NCBI GenBank assembly: GCA_015065975.1
Contig: SVPG01000011.1
Location: forward strand, 1 to 64,000
Direction of reading: 5' to 3'
DNA from: Oscillospiraceae bacterium
GTDB taxonomy: Bacteria; Bacillota; Clostridia; Oscillospirales; Acutalibacteraceae
Length of the DNA: 64,000 nt
Numbering within the stretch: the stretch's first letter is position 1; the number at the start of each line of letters is the position of its first letter. The position numbers were made by a program, and so were the translations under genes. The notes under the pieces are model-generated. The model saw nothing but the letters and a program-made list of their open reading frames with translations, ran no database searches and had not been told where the DNA came from. Of this stretch, positions 27,912-36,708 are shown piece after piece.

Positions 27912-28476
27912 GGCAGCGGCAGGTACTGCGAAACAGCTGCCGAGATGTACCGTACCCGAAGTGGTTTTCGCCGGACGTTCCAACGTCGGAAAATCATCTC
28001 TCATCAACAAGGTTCTCAACAGAAAATCCCTCGCGAGAGTAAGCTCTCAGCCGGGTAAGACTGCCACCATAAACTTCTATGACTGTGACGGCGCAAAGCT
28101 TGTCGACCTTCCCGGTTACGGCTATGCGAAGGTCAGCCAGTCGGAGAAGAACAGATGGTCTCAGCTCATCGACGGATACTTTGCTCAGAACCGCGATATT
28201 AGACTCGTCGTCATGCTTGTCGATTCGCGTCACAAGCCCTCAAAGGACGACCTCACAATGCTCGATTTTCTCGAAGAAAGCGGTCTCCCCACCCTCATCG
28301 CTCTGACCAAGGTCGACAAGCTCAACAAGACCGAGCGCACAAACCGCCTTGCGGCTCTTCCCGATGAACTGGGCTGCGATGAAGAGATGCTTCTCCCCTT
28401 CTCCTCGGTAACGGGCGAAGGCGCCGAGCAGCTTCGCGAGATACTCTATCAGGTAGCCGCCGACGAAGAGGAATAA
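27886..28476 (+). CDS. ysxC: Ribosome biogenesis GTPase YsxC/EngB
   Basis: 196 residues. GTPase motifs: FAGRSNVGKSSLINKV (G1), PGKTATINFY (G2), LVDLPGYGYAKVS (G3) and ALTKVDKL (G4). Needed for 50S assembly. GGAGG and the ATG lie inside the end of lon, so the two are translationally coupled, as in many Firmicutes. Confidence 0.97.
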   Translation: MKLEKASFEAAAGTAKQLPRCTVPEVVFAGRSNVGKSSLINKVLNRKSLARVSSQPGKTATINFYDCDGAKLVDLPGYGYAKVSQSEKNRWSQLIDGYFAQNRDIRLVVMLVDSRHKPSKDDLTMLDFLEESGLPTLIALTKVDKLNKTERTNRLAALPDELGCDEEMLLPFSSVTGEGAEQLREILYQVAADEEE

Positions 28477-28494
28477 TTCTCGGAAAACTTAGGC

Positions 28495-28523
28495 TTTACT
28501 TTCACGATACAAAGTGTTAAAAT
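28495..28523 (+). promoter_or_regulatory. Promoter of yerC-methyltransferase-hslO
   Basis: TTTACT (28495-28500), 17-nt spacer, TAAAAT (28518-28523), 40 nt before the yerC start. Confidence 0.65.
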
Positions 28524-28563
28524 AGCATTGTAAAAAAATACGATGATATGGAAGGTAATTGCT

Positions 28564-28884
28564 GTGAACAGTAAAATCAAAGACAACAACACCGATTTTC
28601 TCCTGTCCGCTATACTCAAGCTTGAAACTCTCGAGGAGTGCTATGCATTCTTTGAAGATCTCTGCACCGTTCCCGAAGTAAAGGCTATGGCTCAGCGTCT
28701 TGTCGTTGCCCATATGCTCAAGGACAAGTGGGTATACAGCGACATCGTCAATTCCACAGGCGCTTCGACCGCCACCATCAGCCGAGTAGGTCGTTCCTTC
28801 AAATACGGCTGTGACGGTTATGAGCTCGCCTTCTCCCGTCTGACCGAGGAGGAGCTTGCTCTTCTGCCCAAGAAGGAAGACTGA
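28564..28884 (+). CDS. YerC/YecD family TrpR-related protein
   Basis: 106 residues from GTG 28564, preceded by GGAAGGT. The TrpR-like HTH is clear: LVVAHMLKDKWVYSDIVNST and GASTATISRVGRSF. In Firmicutes this family is a stand-alone relative of the Trp repressor with no proven ligand. The stop codon shares a base with the methyltransferase start, so the genes are coupled. Confidence 0.9.
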   Translation: MNSKIKDNNTDFLLSAILKLETLEECYAFFEDLCTVPEVKAMAQRLVVAHMLKDKWVYSDIVNSTGASTATISRVGRSFKYGCDGYELAFSRLTEEELALLPKKED

Positions 28885-29615
28885 TGAGTTACGAGACCTT
28901 TTCGGCGTGGTACGATCCTCTGACCGACAACGTCGATTATGATTCGTGCGCCGCTCGAATAGACACGCTTTTAAAGAAACACAAGCCCGACTGCCGGCTG
29001 ATCGTCGATCTCGCCTGCGGCACGGGCAGTCTTTCTGTTCGGCTTTCGAAGCTTGGTTACGATGTCATCGGTGTTGACCGCTCCGCCGAAATGCTTTCGG
29101 TGGCTATGAGCAAGGGCGATCCGTCCATACTCTGGCTGTGTCAGAGTATGCAGGAGCTCGACCTTTACGGTACGATAGATGCCGTTGTGTGCACGCTCGA
29201 CAGCGTAAATCACATCACCGATGAAAAGGAACTCGAAAAGGCTTTTGCAAAAGTAGCGCTTTTTCTCGAGCCTGACGGCGTGTTTATTTTTGACGCAAAC
29301 ACCGTATACAAGCACAGGGATGTTCTCGCCTCCAACGTATTTGTTTTCGATACCGATGATGTTTACTGCGTATGGCAGAACGAAACGCAGGACAGCACAA
29401 CTCAGATAACGCTTGATTTCTTCGAGCAGGAGGACGGCGTATATTACCGCAGCAGCGAGAGTTTCCGTGAACGCGCTTACAGCGATGAGGAACTCGAAAA
29501 AATGCTGTCGAACTGCGGTATGGAGATAGTCGAAAAATTTGACGGATATACAGAACTGCCGCCGACCGAAACAAGCGAGCGGACAGTATACATAGTAAAA
29601 AAGCAAAAGGACTGA
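28884..29615 (+). CDS. Class I SAM-dependent methyltransferase
   Basis: 243 residues. The SAM-binding loop is VDLACGTGSLSVRLSKLGYD, followed by the acidic end of strand 2 (IGVDRSAEML) and motif II (DAVVCTLDSVNHI). The family methylates small molecules or proteins; substrate not evident. It is set between YerC and Hsp33. Confidence 0.88.
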   Translation: MSYETFSAWYDPLTDNVDYDSCAARIDTLLKKHKPDCRLIVDLACGTGSLSVRLSKLGYDVIGVDRSAEMLSVAMSKGDPSILWLCQSMQELDLYGTIDAVVCTLDSVNHITDEKELEKAFAKVALFLEPDGVFIFDANTVYKHRDVLASNVFVFDTDDVYCVWQNETQDSTTQITLDFFEQEDGVYYRSSESFRERAYSDEELEKMLSNCGMEIVEKFDGYTELPPTETSERTVYIVKKQKD

Positions 29616-29619
29616 TAAT

Positions 29620-30504
29620 ATGGGTAAAATGCAATCCTGCATAACCTCCGACGGTCTTGTAATGGGCATAGCTCTCGATTCGACCGACATAATAAAGGAA
29701 GCTCAGAGAATCCACAAGACCACACCCGTTGCGCTTGCCGCTCTCGGCAGACTGCTCACGGGCACAGCCATAATGGGCAGCCGTCTCAAGGAAGACAACG
29801 CAAGCATAACCATCAGAGTCAACGGCGGCGGACCGCTCGGCTCGGTCATCGCAGTCGCTGACAGCTCGGGAAATGTACGCGGCTACACTCAGGAGCCCGG
29901 ACTTCTTCTTATGCCCGATAAAAACGGCAACCTCGACATCGCAAAGGCTGTCGGCAAGGACGGTTTTGTCACCGTTATGAAGGATTTCGGCGCAGGTCAG
30001 CCCTACGGTGCACAGTGTCCGCTCGTATCGGGCGAAATTGCCGAAGACCTTACCGGATATTATGCAACAAGCGAACAGACCCCCACAGTATTCGCACTGG
30101 GTGTACATTTTGATAAATTATGGAAGCCCGAGCTTGCAGGCGGTCTGCTTATTCAGCTTCTCCCCGCTGCAGACGAGCGCGAGATCGAAAAGCTTGAAAA
30201 ATCGCTTGCAAACCTCCCGCCTGTCACATCAATGATGCAGCAGGGCATGAAGCCGACCGACATTCTTCTTCGCGCACTTGAAGGCTTCGAGGTCGAGTTC
30301 TTTGAGCCGACCGAGGTTTCCTACAAATGCTCCTGCAGCCTTGACCGAGTAACGGGCGCTATCGCCACACTCGGCGCAGACGATATCAGAACGCTCGCCG
30401 ATGAATCGGGTTTCGCCGAGGTCGGCTGTCAGTTCTGCGACAAGAAATACAAGCTTTCACAGCAGCAGCTCAATGAGCTTGCCGATTCGGTAGAGAAAAA
30501 ATAG
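29620..30504 (+). CDS. hslO: Redox-regulated chaperone Hsp33
   Basis: 294 residues. The C-terminal redox switch has the four zinc cysteines: CSCSLD and, 33 residues later, CQFCDKKY. The N-terminal core begins GKMQSCITSDGLVMGIALDST. Oxidation releases zinc and activates its holdase function, which suits an anaerobe exposed to oxygen. It is 4 nt after the methyltransferase stop. Confidence 0.96.
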   Translation: MGKMQSCITSDGLVMGIALDSTDIIKEAQRIHKTTPVALAALGRLLTGTAIMGSRLKEDNASITIRVNGGGPLGSVIAVADSSGNVRGYTQEPGLLLMPDKNGNLDIAKAVGKDGFVTVMKDFGAGQPYGAQCPLVSGEIAEDLTGYYATSEQTPTVFALGVHFDKLWKPELAGGLLIQLLPAADEREIEKLEKSLANLPPVTSMMQQGMKPTDILLRALEGFEVEFFEPTEVSYKCSCSLDRVTGAIATLGADDIRTLADESGFAEVGCQFCDKKYKLSQQQLNELADSVEKK

Positions 30505-30515
30505 TTATGGATACG

Positions 30516-30549
30516 AAAACCGTCCGCAGGAATTTCTGCGGACGGTTTT
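30516..30549. terminator. Bidirectional terminator after hslO
   Basis: Perfect 14-nt arms, AAAACCGTCCGCAG (30516-30529) and CTGCGGACGGTTTT (30536-30549). It serves hslO and the convergent small gene. Confidence 0.88.
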
Positions 30550-30554
30550 GTTTG

Positions 30555-31037
30555 TCATTCAAACACATATTTTAATAAAAACCATAATTCTGATGTGCTT
30601 GTTCTGTAACTAAAGCTTTCAGATAAAGTTGTGCAGGCAACATAATCAATGCATTCCCCGTCCTTATACAGAGCAAATGTTGTATGATATTCGCTGTGTG
30701 TTTGTCCCCGCTGAAACACGACCAAATCCATTTTGTGCTTTTTCAAAAATTCTGTATCATCAATCTCATAGGTTATAAGTCCACGATGAACCAGTTTATA
30801 TTCGCTGTCATCATTTTCATCGATCATAATTAAAGGATATTGATAATAACCGTTTTTTTCGCTCACATTAAGGACATCTGACGGATATTCATAACTGTAA
30901 TCAACTTGAGACAATTTATCCAAATCGATTTGTTCGGTTTCGGGAACACAGTAAAAGAAATAATAGTTATATGCTATACAAACGGTCGATACAAGCGCTA
31001 AAAGTATACACAAACATATTATAATTCTTTTTTTCAT
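30555..31037 (-). CDS. Small membrane-anchored protein of unknown function
   Basis: 160 residues from ATG 31037, with GGAGG 8 nt upstream. An N-terminal KKR is followed by one hydrophobic helix (about residues 5-27), with no lipobox or clear cleavage site, so the remainder is probably outside the cell but anchored. The rest is mixed alpha/beta with many Tyr and acids. No family recognised. It lies 43 nt after the S41 peptidase and is more AT-rich than it. It may be a partner or substrate of that protease. Confidence 0.7.
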   Translation of the reverse strand: MKKRIIICLCILLALVSTVCIAYNYYFFYCVPETEQIDLDKLSQVDYSYEYPSDVLNVSEKNGYYQYPLIMIDENDDSEYKLVHRGLITYEIDDTEFLKKHKMDLVVFQRGQTHSEYHTTFALYKDGECIDYVACTTLSESFSYRTSTSELWFLLKYVFE

Positions 31038-31080
31038 AACAACCTCCGTTCTACCGCAATTATCAGCAAATCGGTGTGAA

Positions 31081-32550
31081 TCAGCCAATCGTCTCCCCAA
31101 GCACATTCATCGCGTCGTCGCCGTCACATTCGATATCGGGCATAACGAGCCTGTCGATCACTTCACCGCTTGCTCGGAGGAATTTCTTTGTAGAAACGCT
31201 GAGATATATTCCCGAATTGTCCAGCCTGAATGTCGCTATATCGCCGTAGCCGTTGGGATCGTTTCCCGGCGGCTCGCCTATTATCGTACCGAGGCCGTTA
31301 TCCTTTATATACTGGGCAAACAGCATCGCCGAAGAAAAGCTTGTGGCATCGGTAAGCAGATAGACATCTCCTAAAAATGTAAGCTCGGCATATTTTTCGT
31401 TTTCCATAACCGCGTCATCCTGCGATACCATGAACACGCCAAGACGCTGCTCGGTGGTATCCACCTTATAGCTGTCAACCTCAAGATAACGGATAAACTC
31501 GTTTGCAACGCGCGAATCTCCGCCGCCGTTTCCGCGCAGATCAACCGCAACATTGTTTATCCCCTGCGCTTTTACTTCGGTGAACATATCACGAAGACAG
31601 GCTATATATTCATCGTTATAATTGCACTCGGTAAGGGTCAGGATGGCAAGGCTCTTATCCTTGTCAATTTTATAGCTTGCAAAGCTTTTGGTTTCGCTTT
31701 CATTCGTCATGTACGCTTCGTTATACTTAACATATTCGGCATAGGTTACAAAGTCGGCCGATGTGTATGCTTCGGTCAGTCTCTCACCCGATTCGTTTAT
31801 CCATGTGTAAGAAACTCCCTCGGCATCGATACCGATAAACGCAAGACCTTCCTTTGATGTGAGCTTTCCCGAAAGATTCTCGACTCCCCAGCTTTCGGCA
31901 TCAAAGCTGAAAAGACCGCGGTTTTCCTCAAACAGCTCGGTAATCGACTTACCGTTGATGCTATCAAGAGTATATCCCTGCGCACGGCGCTCGGCGATGG
32001 TTCTGAGATAATGCTCTTCATTATATAAAACGTAGGCAGTCGTGTGACCGTCCGAAAGGGTAGACAGCATCGTCTGCATCTCGCGGTAAAGGTCGTTTAC
32101 GGTTATCTCATCGTCCTTCTCAAGCCTTGCGAGAGCTTCATCGTATGCGGCTGAAAATCCCTGAGGACAACCGTCCATAAACATCGGATGATCCTTCTTC
32201 ACCCAATGGAGCATCTCCTCCATATCGTCCTGCGCCTGAGAATATGTGAGAACGGTGTCGTAATCCTTCGTGCAATCTGACGGGCGCACAAGTGTACTGC
32301 TCCAATAAGGGTTGCAATAAGCTCCTGCCCACGCGGCGGCGATAAGAATTGCGGACACTATCGGAGCGATTATTTTGACCGCTCGCTTTTCGTCACTCTT
32401 AATTATGCGCAGAATGTTGACCGCCGCAAGCATCGCCGCAGGAATCCATATCACCCATTCGGGAAACTTTATCACGAACATATTGAGCGGCACAAGACCC
32501 ACGAGCAGGAACGCGGAAACGGCCGATCCTATTATAAAAAGTTTTTTCAT
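31081..32550 (-). CDS. S41 family (tail-specific-like) peptidase with N-terminal membrane helices
   Basis: 489 residues. Two or three helices occupy about residues 5-90, so the protease domain faces outward. The S41 core shows VAVDLRGNGGGDSRVANEF and the serine region TDATSFSSAMLFA (residues 403-407 carry TSFSS), followed by TIIGEPPGNDPNGYG. Residues 110-170 resemble the tricorn-type N-terminal helical domain. No PDZ domain is obvious. Substrate unknown. The first gene of a two-gene operon, divergent from rpoB. Confidence 0.87.
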   Translation of the reverse strand: MKKLFIIGSAVSAFLLVGLVPLNMFVIKFPEWVIWIPAAMLAAVNILRIIKSDEKRAVKIIAPIVSAILIAAAWAGAYCNPYWSSTLVRPSDCTKDYDTVLTYSQAQDDMEEMLHWVKKDHPMFMDGCPQGFSAAYDEALARLEKDDEITVNDLYREMQTMLSTLSDGHTTAYVLYNEEHYLRTIAERRAQGYTLDSINGKSITELFEENRGLFSFDAESWGVENLSGKLTSKEGLAFIGIDAEGVSYTWINESGERLTEAYTSADFVTYAEYVKYNEAYMTNESETKSFASYKIDKDKSLAILTLTECNYNDEYIACLRDMFTEVKAQGINNVAVDLRGNGGGDSRVANEFIRYLEVDSYKVDTTEQRLGVFMVSQDDAVMENEKYAELTFLGDVYLLTDATSFSSAMLFAQYIKDNGLGTIIGEPPGNDPNGYGDIATFRLDNSGIYLSVSTKKFLRASGEVIDRLVMPDIECDGDDAMNVLGETIG

Positions 32551-32585
32551 TATATATACTCCTCTCCGATAAGTATACTCGATTT

Positions 32586-32614
32586 ATTATACTATCACGC
32601 AAAAGGGGCGTCAA
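32586..32614 (-). promoter_or_regulatory. Promoter of the S41 peptidase gene
   Basis: Minus strand: TTGACG (32614-32609), 17-nt spacer, TATAAT (32591-32586), 35 nt ahead of the ATG. Confidence 0.75.
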
Positions 32615-32696
32615 GACGGGGTTTGTCTATTTTCCCGATAGCATTTTTTTGATTTTCGACCCATTAAAAAATTATGCAACTTTTTTAAAATTTTCC

Positions 32697-32725
32697 TTGA
32701 CAAATTGTTGAACTTGGAGTATGAT
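32697..32725 (+). promoter_or_regulatory. rpoBC promoter
   Basis: TTGACA (32697-32702), 17-nt spacer, TATGAT (32720-32725). The leader runs about 200 nt to rpoB. Confidence 0.75.
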
Positions 32726-32732
32726 ATAACAT

Positions 32733-32930
32733 TGCTAAATAATGGAGTAATTTGCCCTAAAAGCACTTAAAAGTTTTTGAAAAAAATTTGCTTAAAGGTC
32801 GATTTTCCTTTATTTATTGTGATTTATTCACAGTTTTTTCGTCTCTTTCGCTTGTATATTCTCTTGTGTAAAACGACGAAATTTTTATTCTCATGTTATC
32901 AAAAACCAAAGATGAACGGAGTGAAAGTCT
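32733..32930 (+). other. rpoB 5' leader, AT-rich
   Basis: About 200 nt of untranslated leader. It contains a short hairpin TGTGA TTTAT TCACA (32818-32832) followed by GTTTTTTC, which could act as a weak attenuator. No other structure is clear. Confidence 0.4.
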
Positions 32931-35900
32931 ATGGTGAATGTAAAAAAGGTCCAGCTTGGGCGCAACACCAGAATGAGTTTCTCTAAGATCGACGAGGTTC
33001 TGCAGATGCCGAATCTTATCGAGATTCAGAAGAACTCCTATCAGTGGTTCCTTGACAAGGGACTTCGCGAGGTGTTTGCCGACGTCTCGGGAATTACCGA
33101 CCATACAGGTAATCTCGTTCTCGATTTTGTTGATTACAGAATCGACGAAAAGCCCAAGTATTCGGTAGAAGAGTGTAAGGTGCGTGATGCGACATATTCC
33201 GCTTCCCTGCGCGTTACCGCAAGACTTCACAACAAGGAGACAGGCACCATCAATGATTCCGAGGTCTATATGGGCGAATTCCCCCTTATGACCGACAGCG
33301 GTACATTTATCATCAACGGTGCCGAGCGTGTTATCGTATCACAGCTCGTTCGTTCCCCGGGTGTCTATTACAAGATGGACTATGACAAGTCGGGTAAGCA
33401 TCTCTTTACCTCGACCGTCATCCCCAACCGCGGTGCATGGCTTGAGTACGAGACCGACGCAAACGACGTCTTCTATGTCCGTATAGATAAGAACCGCAAG
33501 CTTCCCGTTACAACCTTCGCACGTGCTCTCGGTCTGTCCAGCGACACCGAGCTGTTCGATTTCTTCGGACGCGGCGAGGTCATGGAAGCAACCATCGGCA
33601 AGGACCCCTCCAAGAACAGCGAGGAGGCTATGCTCGAGGTCTTCAAGAAGCTCCGTCCCGGTGAGCCTCCCGCACTCGAGAGCGCTCGCTCACATATAAA
33701 CGGTCTCTTCTTCGACGCAAGAAGATATGACATCTCCAGAGTCGGACGTTACAAGTACAACAAGAAGCTTTCCCTCACAGGCAGAATCCTCGGCAGAACA
33801 ATCAGCCAGCCCGTAGTTGACTCCTTCACCGGTGAGATCATCTGCGACGCAGGCACCGTTGTCAGCACCGAGCTTGCAGCTGCAATCGAAAAGGGCGGCG
33901 TCGGCGCTGTTTACGTCTCTCTCGAGGACGGACGCGAGGTCCGCATCGTTTCCAACTCCATGGTCGATGCTTCCCATTATATCGATACCGATATACTCGA
34001 GAAGGCAAGAATCGAAGAGAAGGTTCGCGTAAGCGTACTCCTCGAGGTTCTCGACAAGGATCTCGAAGGCGACGAGCTTGTCGAAGAGCTCCTCGCACGT
34101 CACGATGATCTTATCCCCAAGCACATCATCATCGACGACATCTTCGCTTCCATCAACTATCTCATCTGTCTCACATATGACATCGGCACAACCGATGATA
34201 TCGACCATCTCGGCAACAGACGTATCCGTTCGGTAGGCGAGCTTCTGCAGAACCAGTTCCGCATCGGCTTCACCCGTCTCGAGCGCGGTGTCCGCGAAAA
34301 GATGGGCATCAACGATGCCGAGATCGTCACAGCACAGACTCTTATCAACAGCCGTCCCGTTGCTGCCGCCATCAGAGAGTTCTTCGGTTCTTCACCGCTC
34401 TCTCAGTTCATGGATCAGACCAACCCGCTGGCTGAGCTTACACACAAGAGAAGACTTTCCGCTCTCGGTCCCGGCGGTCTTTCCCGTGACCGTGCAGGAT
34501 TCGAGGTTCGTGACGTTCACTACAGCCATTACGGCCGTATGTGTCCTATCGAGACTCCTGAAGGACCGAACATCGGTCTTATCTCCTATCTTGCTACATT
34601 CGCAAGAGTAAACGATTATGGCTTCATCGAAGCTCCCTTCCTCAAGGTTGACAAGGAAACAGGCTGTGTCACCAACGAGGTTCAGTACATGACCGCAGAC
34701 GTTGAGGATAACTACATCGTTGCTCAGGCTAACGAGCCGCTCGACGAGGACGGCAGATTCGTCAGAGCCAGAGTCAACGCAAGACACCTCGACGAGTTCC
34801 TTGAAATCGAGCGCGAGCGCATCGACTATATGGACGTTTCCCCGAAGATGGTCGTTTCGGTCGCTACCGCGATGATCCCCTTCCTCGAGAACGACGACGC
34901 CAACCGTGCTCTCATGGGCTCCAACATGCAGAGACAGGCTGTTCCCCTTCTCCGTACCGAGTCTCCCGTTGTCGGAACAGGTATGGAATACAAGGCAGGC
35001 GTTGACTCGGGCGTATGTCTGCTCGCAAAGCGTCCCGGTACCGTCAAGCGCGTTTCCGCCGACTACATCACTGTTGAGGCTGACTGCGGCGAGATCGACG
35101 AGTACAAGGTCATCAAGTTCATGCGTTCCAACCAGGGTACCTGCTTCAACCAGATCCCCGTTGTTTCCAAGGGCGAGCACGTCGAAAAGGGCGATGTCCT
35201 TGCAGACGGTCCCGCAACCAAGAACGGCGAGATTTCCCTCGGCAAGAACGTTCTCATCGGCTTCATGACATGGGAAGGCTACAACTACGAGGACGCTGTT
35301 CTCCTCAACGAAAAGATCGTCCGTGACGATGTATTCACATCTATCCATATTGAAGAGCACGAGATCGAGGCAAGAGACACCAAGCTCGGCGCCGAGGATA
35401 TCACAAGAGATATCCCCAACGTCGGTGAGGACGCTCTCAAGGATCTCGACGAAAACGGTATAATCCATGTCGGTGCCGAGGTCCACTCGGGCGACATTCT
35501 TGTCGGTAAGGTCACTCCGAAGGGCGAGACCGAGCTGACCGCTGAAGAGAGACTTCTCCGTGCTATCTTCGGTGAGAAGGCAAGAGAGGTCAGAGATACC
35601 TCCCTGCGCGTTCCCCACGGCGAAAGCGGCATCGTTGTTGACGTCAAGGTATTCACCCGCGAAAACAGCGACGAGCTCTCCCCCGGCGTAAACAAGGTCG
35701 TCCGCGTCTATCTCGCACAGAAGAGAAAGATCTCCGTCGGCGATAAGATGGCAGGCCGTCACGGTAACAAGGGTGTTGTTTCCAGAATTCTCCCCGTTGA
35801 GGATATGCCCTTCCTTCCCGACGGTACTCCGCTCGACATCGTTCTTAACCCGCTGGGCGTTCCGTCCCGAATGAATATCGGACAGGTGCTCGAGGTTCAC

Positions 35901-36692
35901 CTCGGACGCGCTGCAAAGGCTCTCGGCTACAAGGTCATGACCCCGGTATTCGACGGCGCTCACGAAAGCGATATCGTTGAGCTCTTCCGTCAGGCAGGTC
36001 TGCGCGAGGACGGCAAGACCGTTCTTTACGACGGACGTACCGGCGAGCAGTTCGACAACCCCGTAACCGTCGGTTACATGTACTTCCTCAAGCTCCACCA
36101 TCTTGTTGATGACAAGATCCACGCACGTTCCACCGGTCCGTACTCCCTCGTAACTCAGCAGCCGCTCGGCGGTAAGGCTCAGTTCGGCGGACAGCGTTTC
36201 GGTGAAATGGAAGTCTGGGCGCTCGAGGCTTACGGCGCAGCTTACACACTCCAGGAGATCCTGACCGTCAAGTCTGACGATGTCGTCGGCCGTGTAAAGA
36301 CCTACGAGTCGATCATCAAGGGTCAGAATATTCCCAAGCCGGGTATCCCCGAGTCCTTCAAGGTTCTCATGAAGGAGCTCCAGTCCCTCGGTCTTGACGT
36401 TAAGGTTCTTGACAAGGATAAGAACGTCATCGATCTCAAGCAGACCTTTGACGATGATGATATCGGTCTGCGTCCCGACAACGGTCCGGATGATACCGAA
36501 TTCAATGAAGAAAATGTTGTTCTCGACGACGAGCTCGCAGACGGCTTCAATGACGATCCCGATGCTGAAGCAGCATTCGAAAACGACTATGCCGACGATG
36601 ACGATATCTTCGGTTCCGGCAACGGACTCTTCGACGACGAATCCCTGCTCGACGATGTTTTCGGCGACGGCGATTCCGATGAACAGTACTAA
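32931..36692 (+). CDS. rpoB: RNA polymerase subunit beta
   Basis: 1253 residues. Starts [20 protein letters not shown]. The rifampicin-binding segment ([17 protein letters not shown], then [14 protein letters not shown]) keeps the susceptible residues at the main resistance positions. The [15 protein letters not shown] region and the C-terminal clamp are intact. A roughly 70-residue very acidic tail (many Asp/Glu after residue 1180) ends the protein. No rplJ-rplL precede it; it has its own promoter. rpoC follows by 16 nt. Confidence 0.98.
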   Translation: MVNVKKVQLGRNTRMSFSKIDEVLQMPNLIEIQKNSYQWFLDKGLREVFADVSGITDHTGNLVLDFVDYRIDEKPKYSVEECKVRDATYSASLRVTARLHNKETGTINDSEVYMGEFPLMTDSGTFIINGAERVIVSQLVRSPGVYYKMDYDKSGKHLFTSTVIPNRGAWLEYETDANDVFYVRIDKNRKLPVTTFARALGLSSDTELFDFFGRGEVMEATIGKDPSKNSEEAMLEVFKKLRPGEPPALESARSHINGLFFDARRYDISRVGRYKYNKKLSLTGRILGRTISQPVVDSFTGEIICDAGTVVSTELAAAIEKGGVGAVYVSLEDGREVRIVSNSMVDASHYIDTDILEKARIEEKVRVSVLLEVLDKDLEGDELVEELLARHDDLIPKHIIIDDIFASINYLICLTYDIGTTDDIDHLGNRRIRSVGELLQNQFRIGFTRLERGVREKMGINDAEIVTAQTLINSRPVAAAIREFFGSSPLSQFMDQTNPLAELTHKRRLSALGPGGLSRDRAGFEVRDVHYSHYGRMCPIETPEGPNIGLISYLATFARVNDYGFIEAPFLKVDKETGCVTNEVQYMTADVEDNYIVAQANEPLDEDGRFVRARVNARHLDEFLEIERERIDYMDVSPKMVVSVATAMIPFLENDDANRALMGSNMQRQAVPLLRTESPVVGTGMEYKAGVDSGVCLLAKRPGTVKRVSADYITVEADCGEIDEYKVIKFMRSNQGTCFNQIPVVSKGEHVEKGDVLADGPATKNGEISLGKNVLIGFMTWEGYNYEDAVLLNEKIVRDDVFTSIHIEEHEIEARDTKLGAEDITRDIPNVGEDALKDLDENGIIHVGAEVHSGDILVGKVTPKGETELTAEERLLRAIFGEKAREVRDTSLRVPHGESGIVVDVKVFTRENSDELSPGVNKVVRVYLAQKRKISVGDKMAGRHGNKGVVSRILPVEDMPFLPDGTPLDIVLNPLGVPSRMNIGQVLEVHLGRAAKALGYKVMTPVFDGAHESDIVELFRQAGLREDGKTVLYDGRTGEQFDNPVTVGYMYFLKLHHLVDDKIHARSTGPYSLVTQQPLGGKAQFGGQRFGEMEVWALEAYGAAYTLQEILTVKSDDVVGRVKTYESIIKGQNIPKPGIPESFKVLMKELQSLGLDVKVLDKDKNVIDLKQTFDDDDIGLRPDNGPDDTEFNEENVVLDDELADGFNDDPDAEAAFENDYADDDDIFGSGNGLFDDESLLDDVFGDGDSDEQY

Positions 36693-36708
36693 TTTTGGGA
36701 GGTAAACG

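Noticed and set aside
33473-34098. Small minus-strand frames within rpoB
   Set aside because: No initiation signals or motifs; overlap a certain gene.
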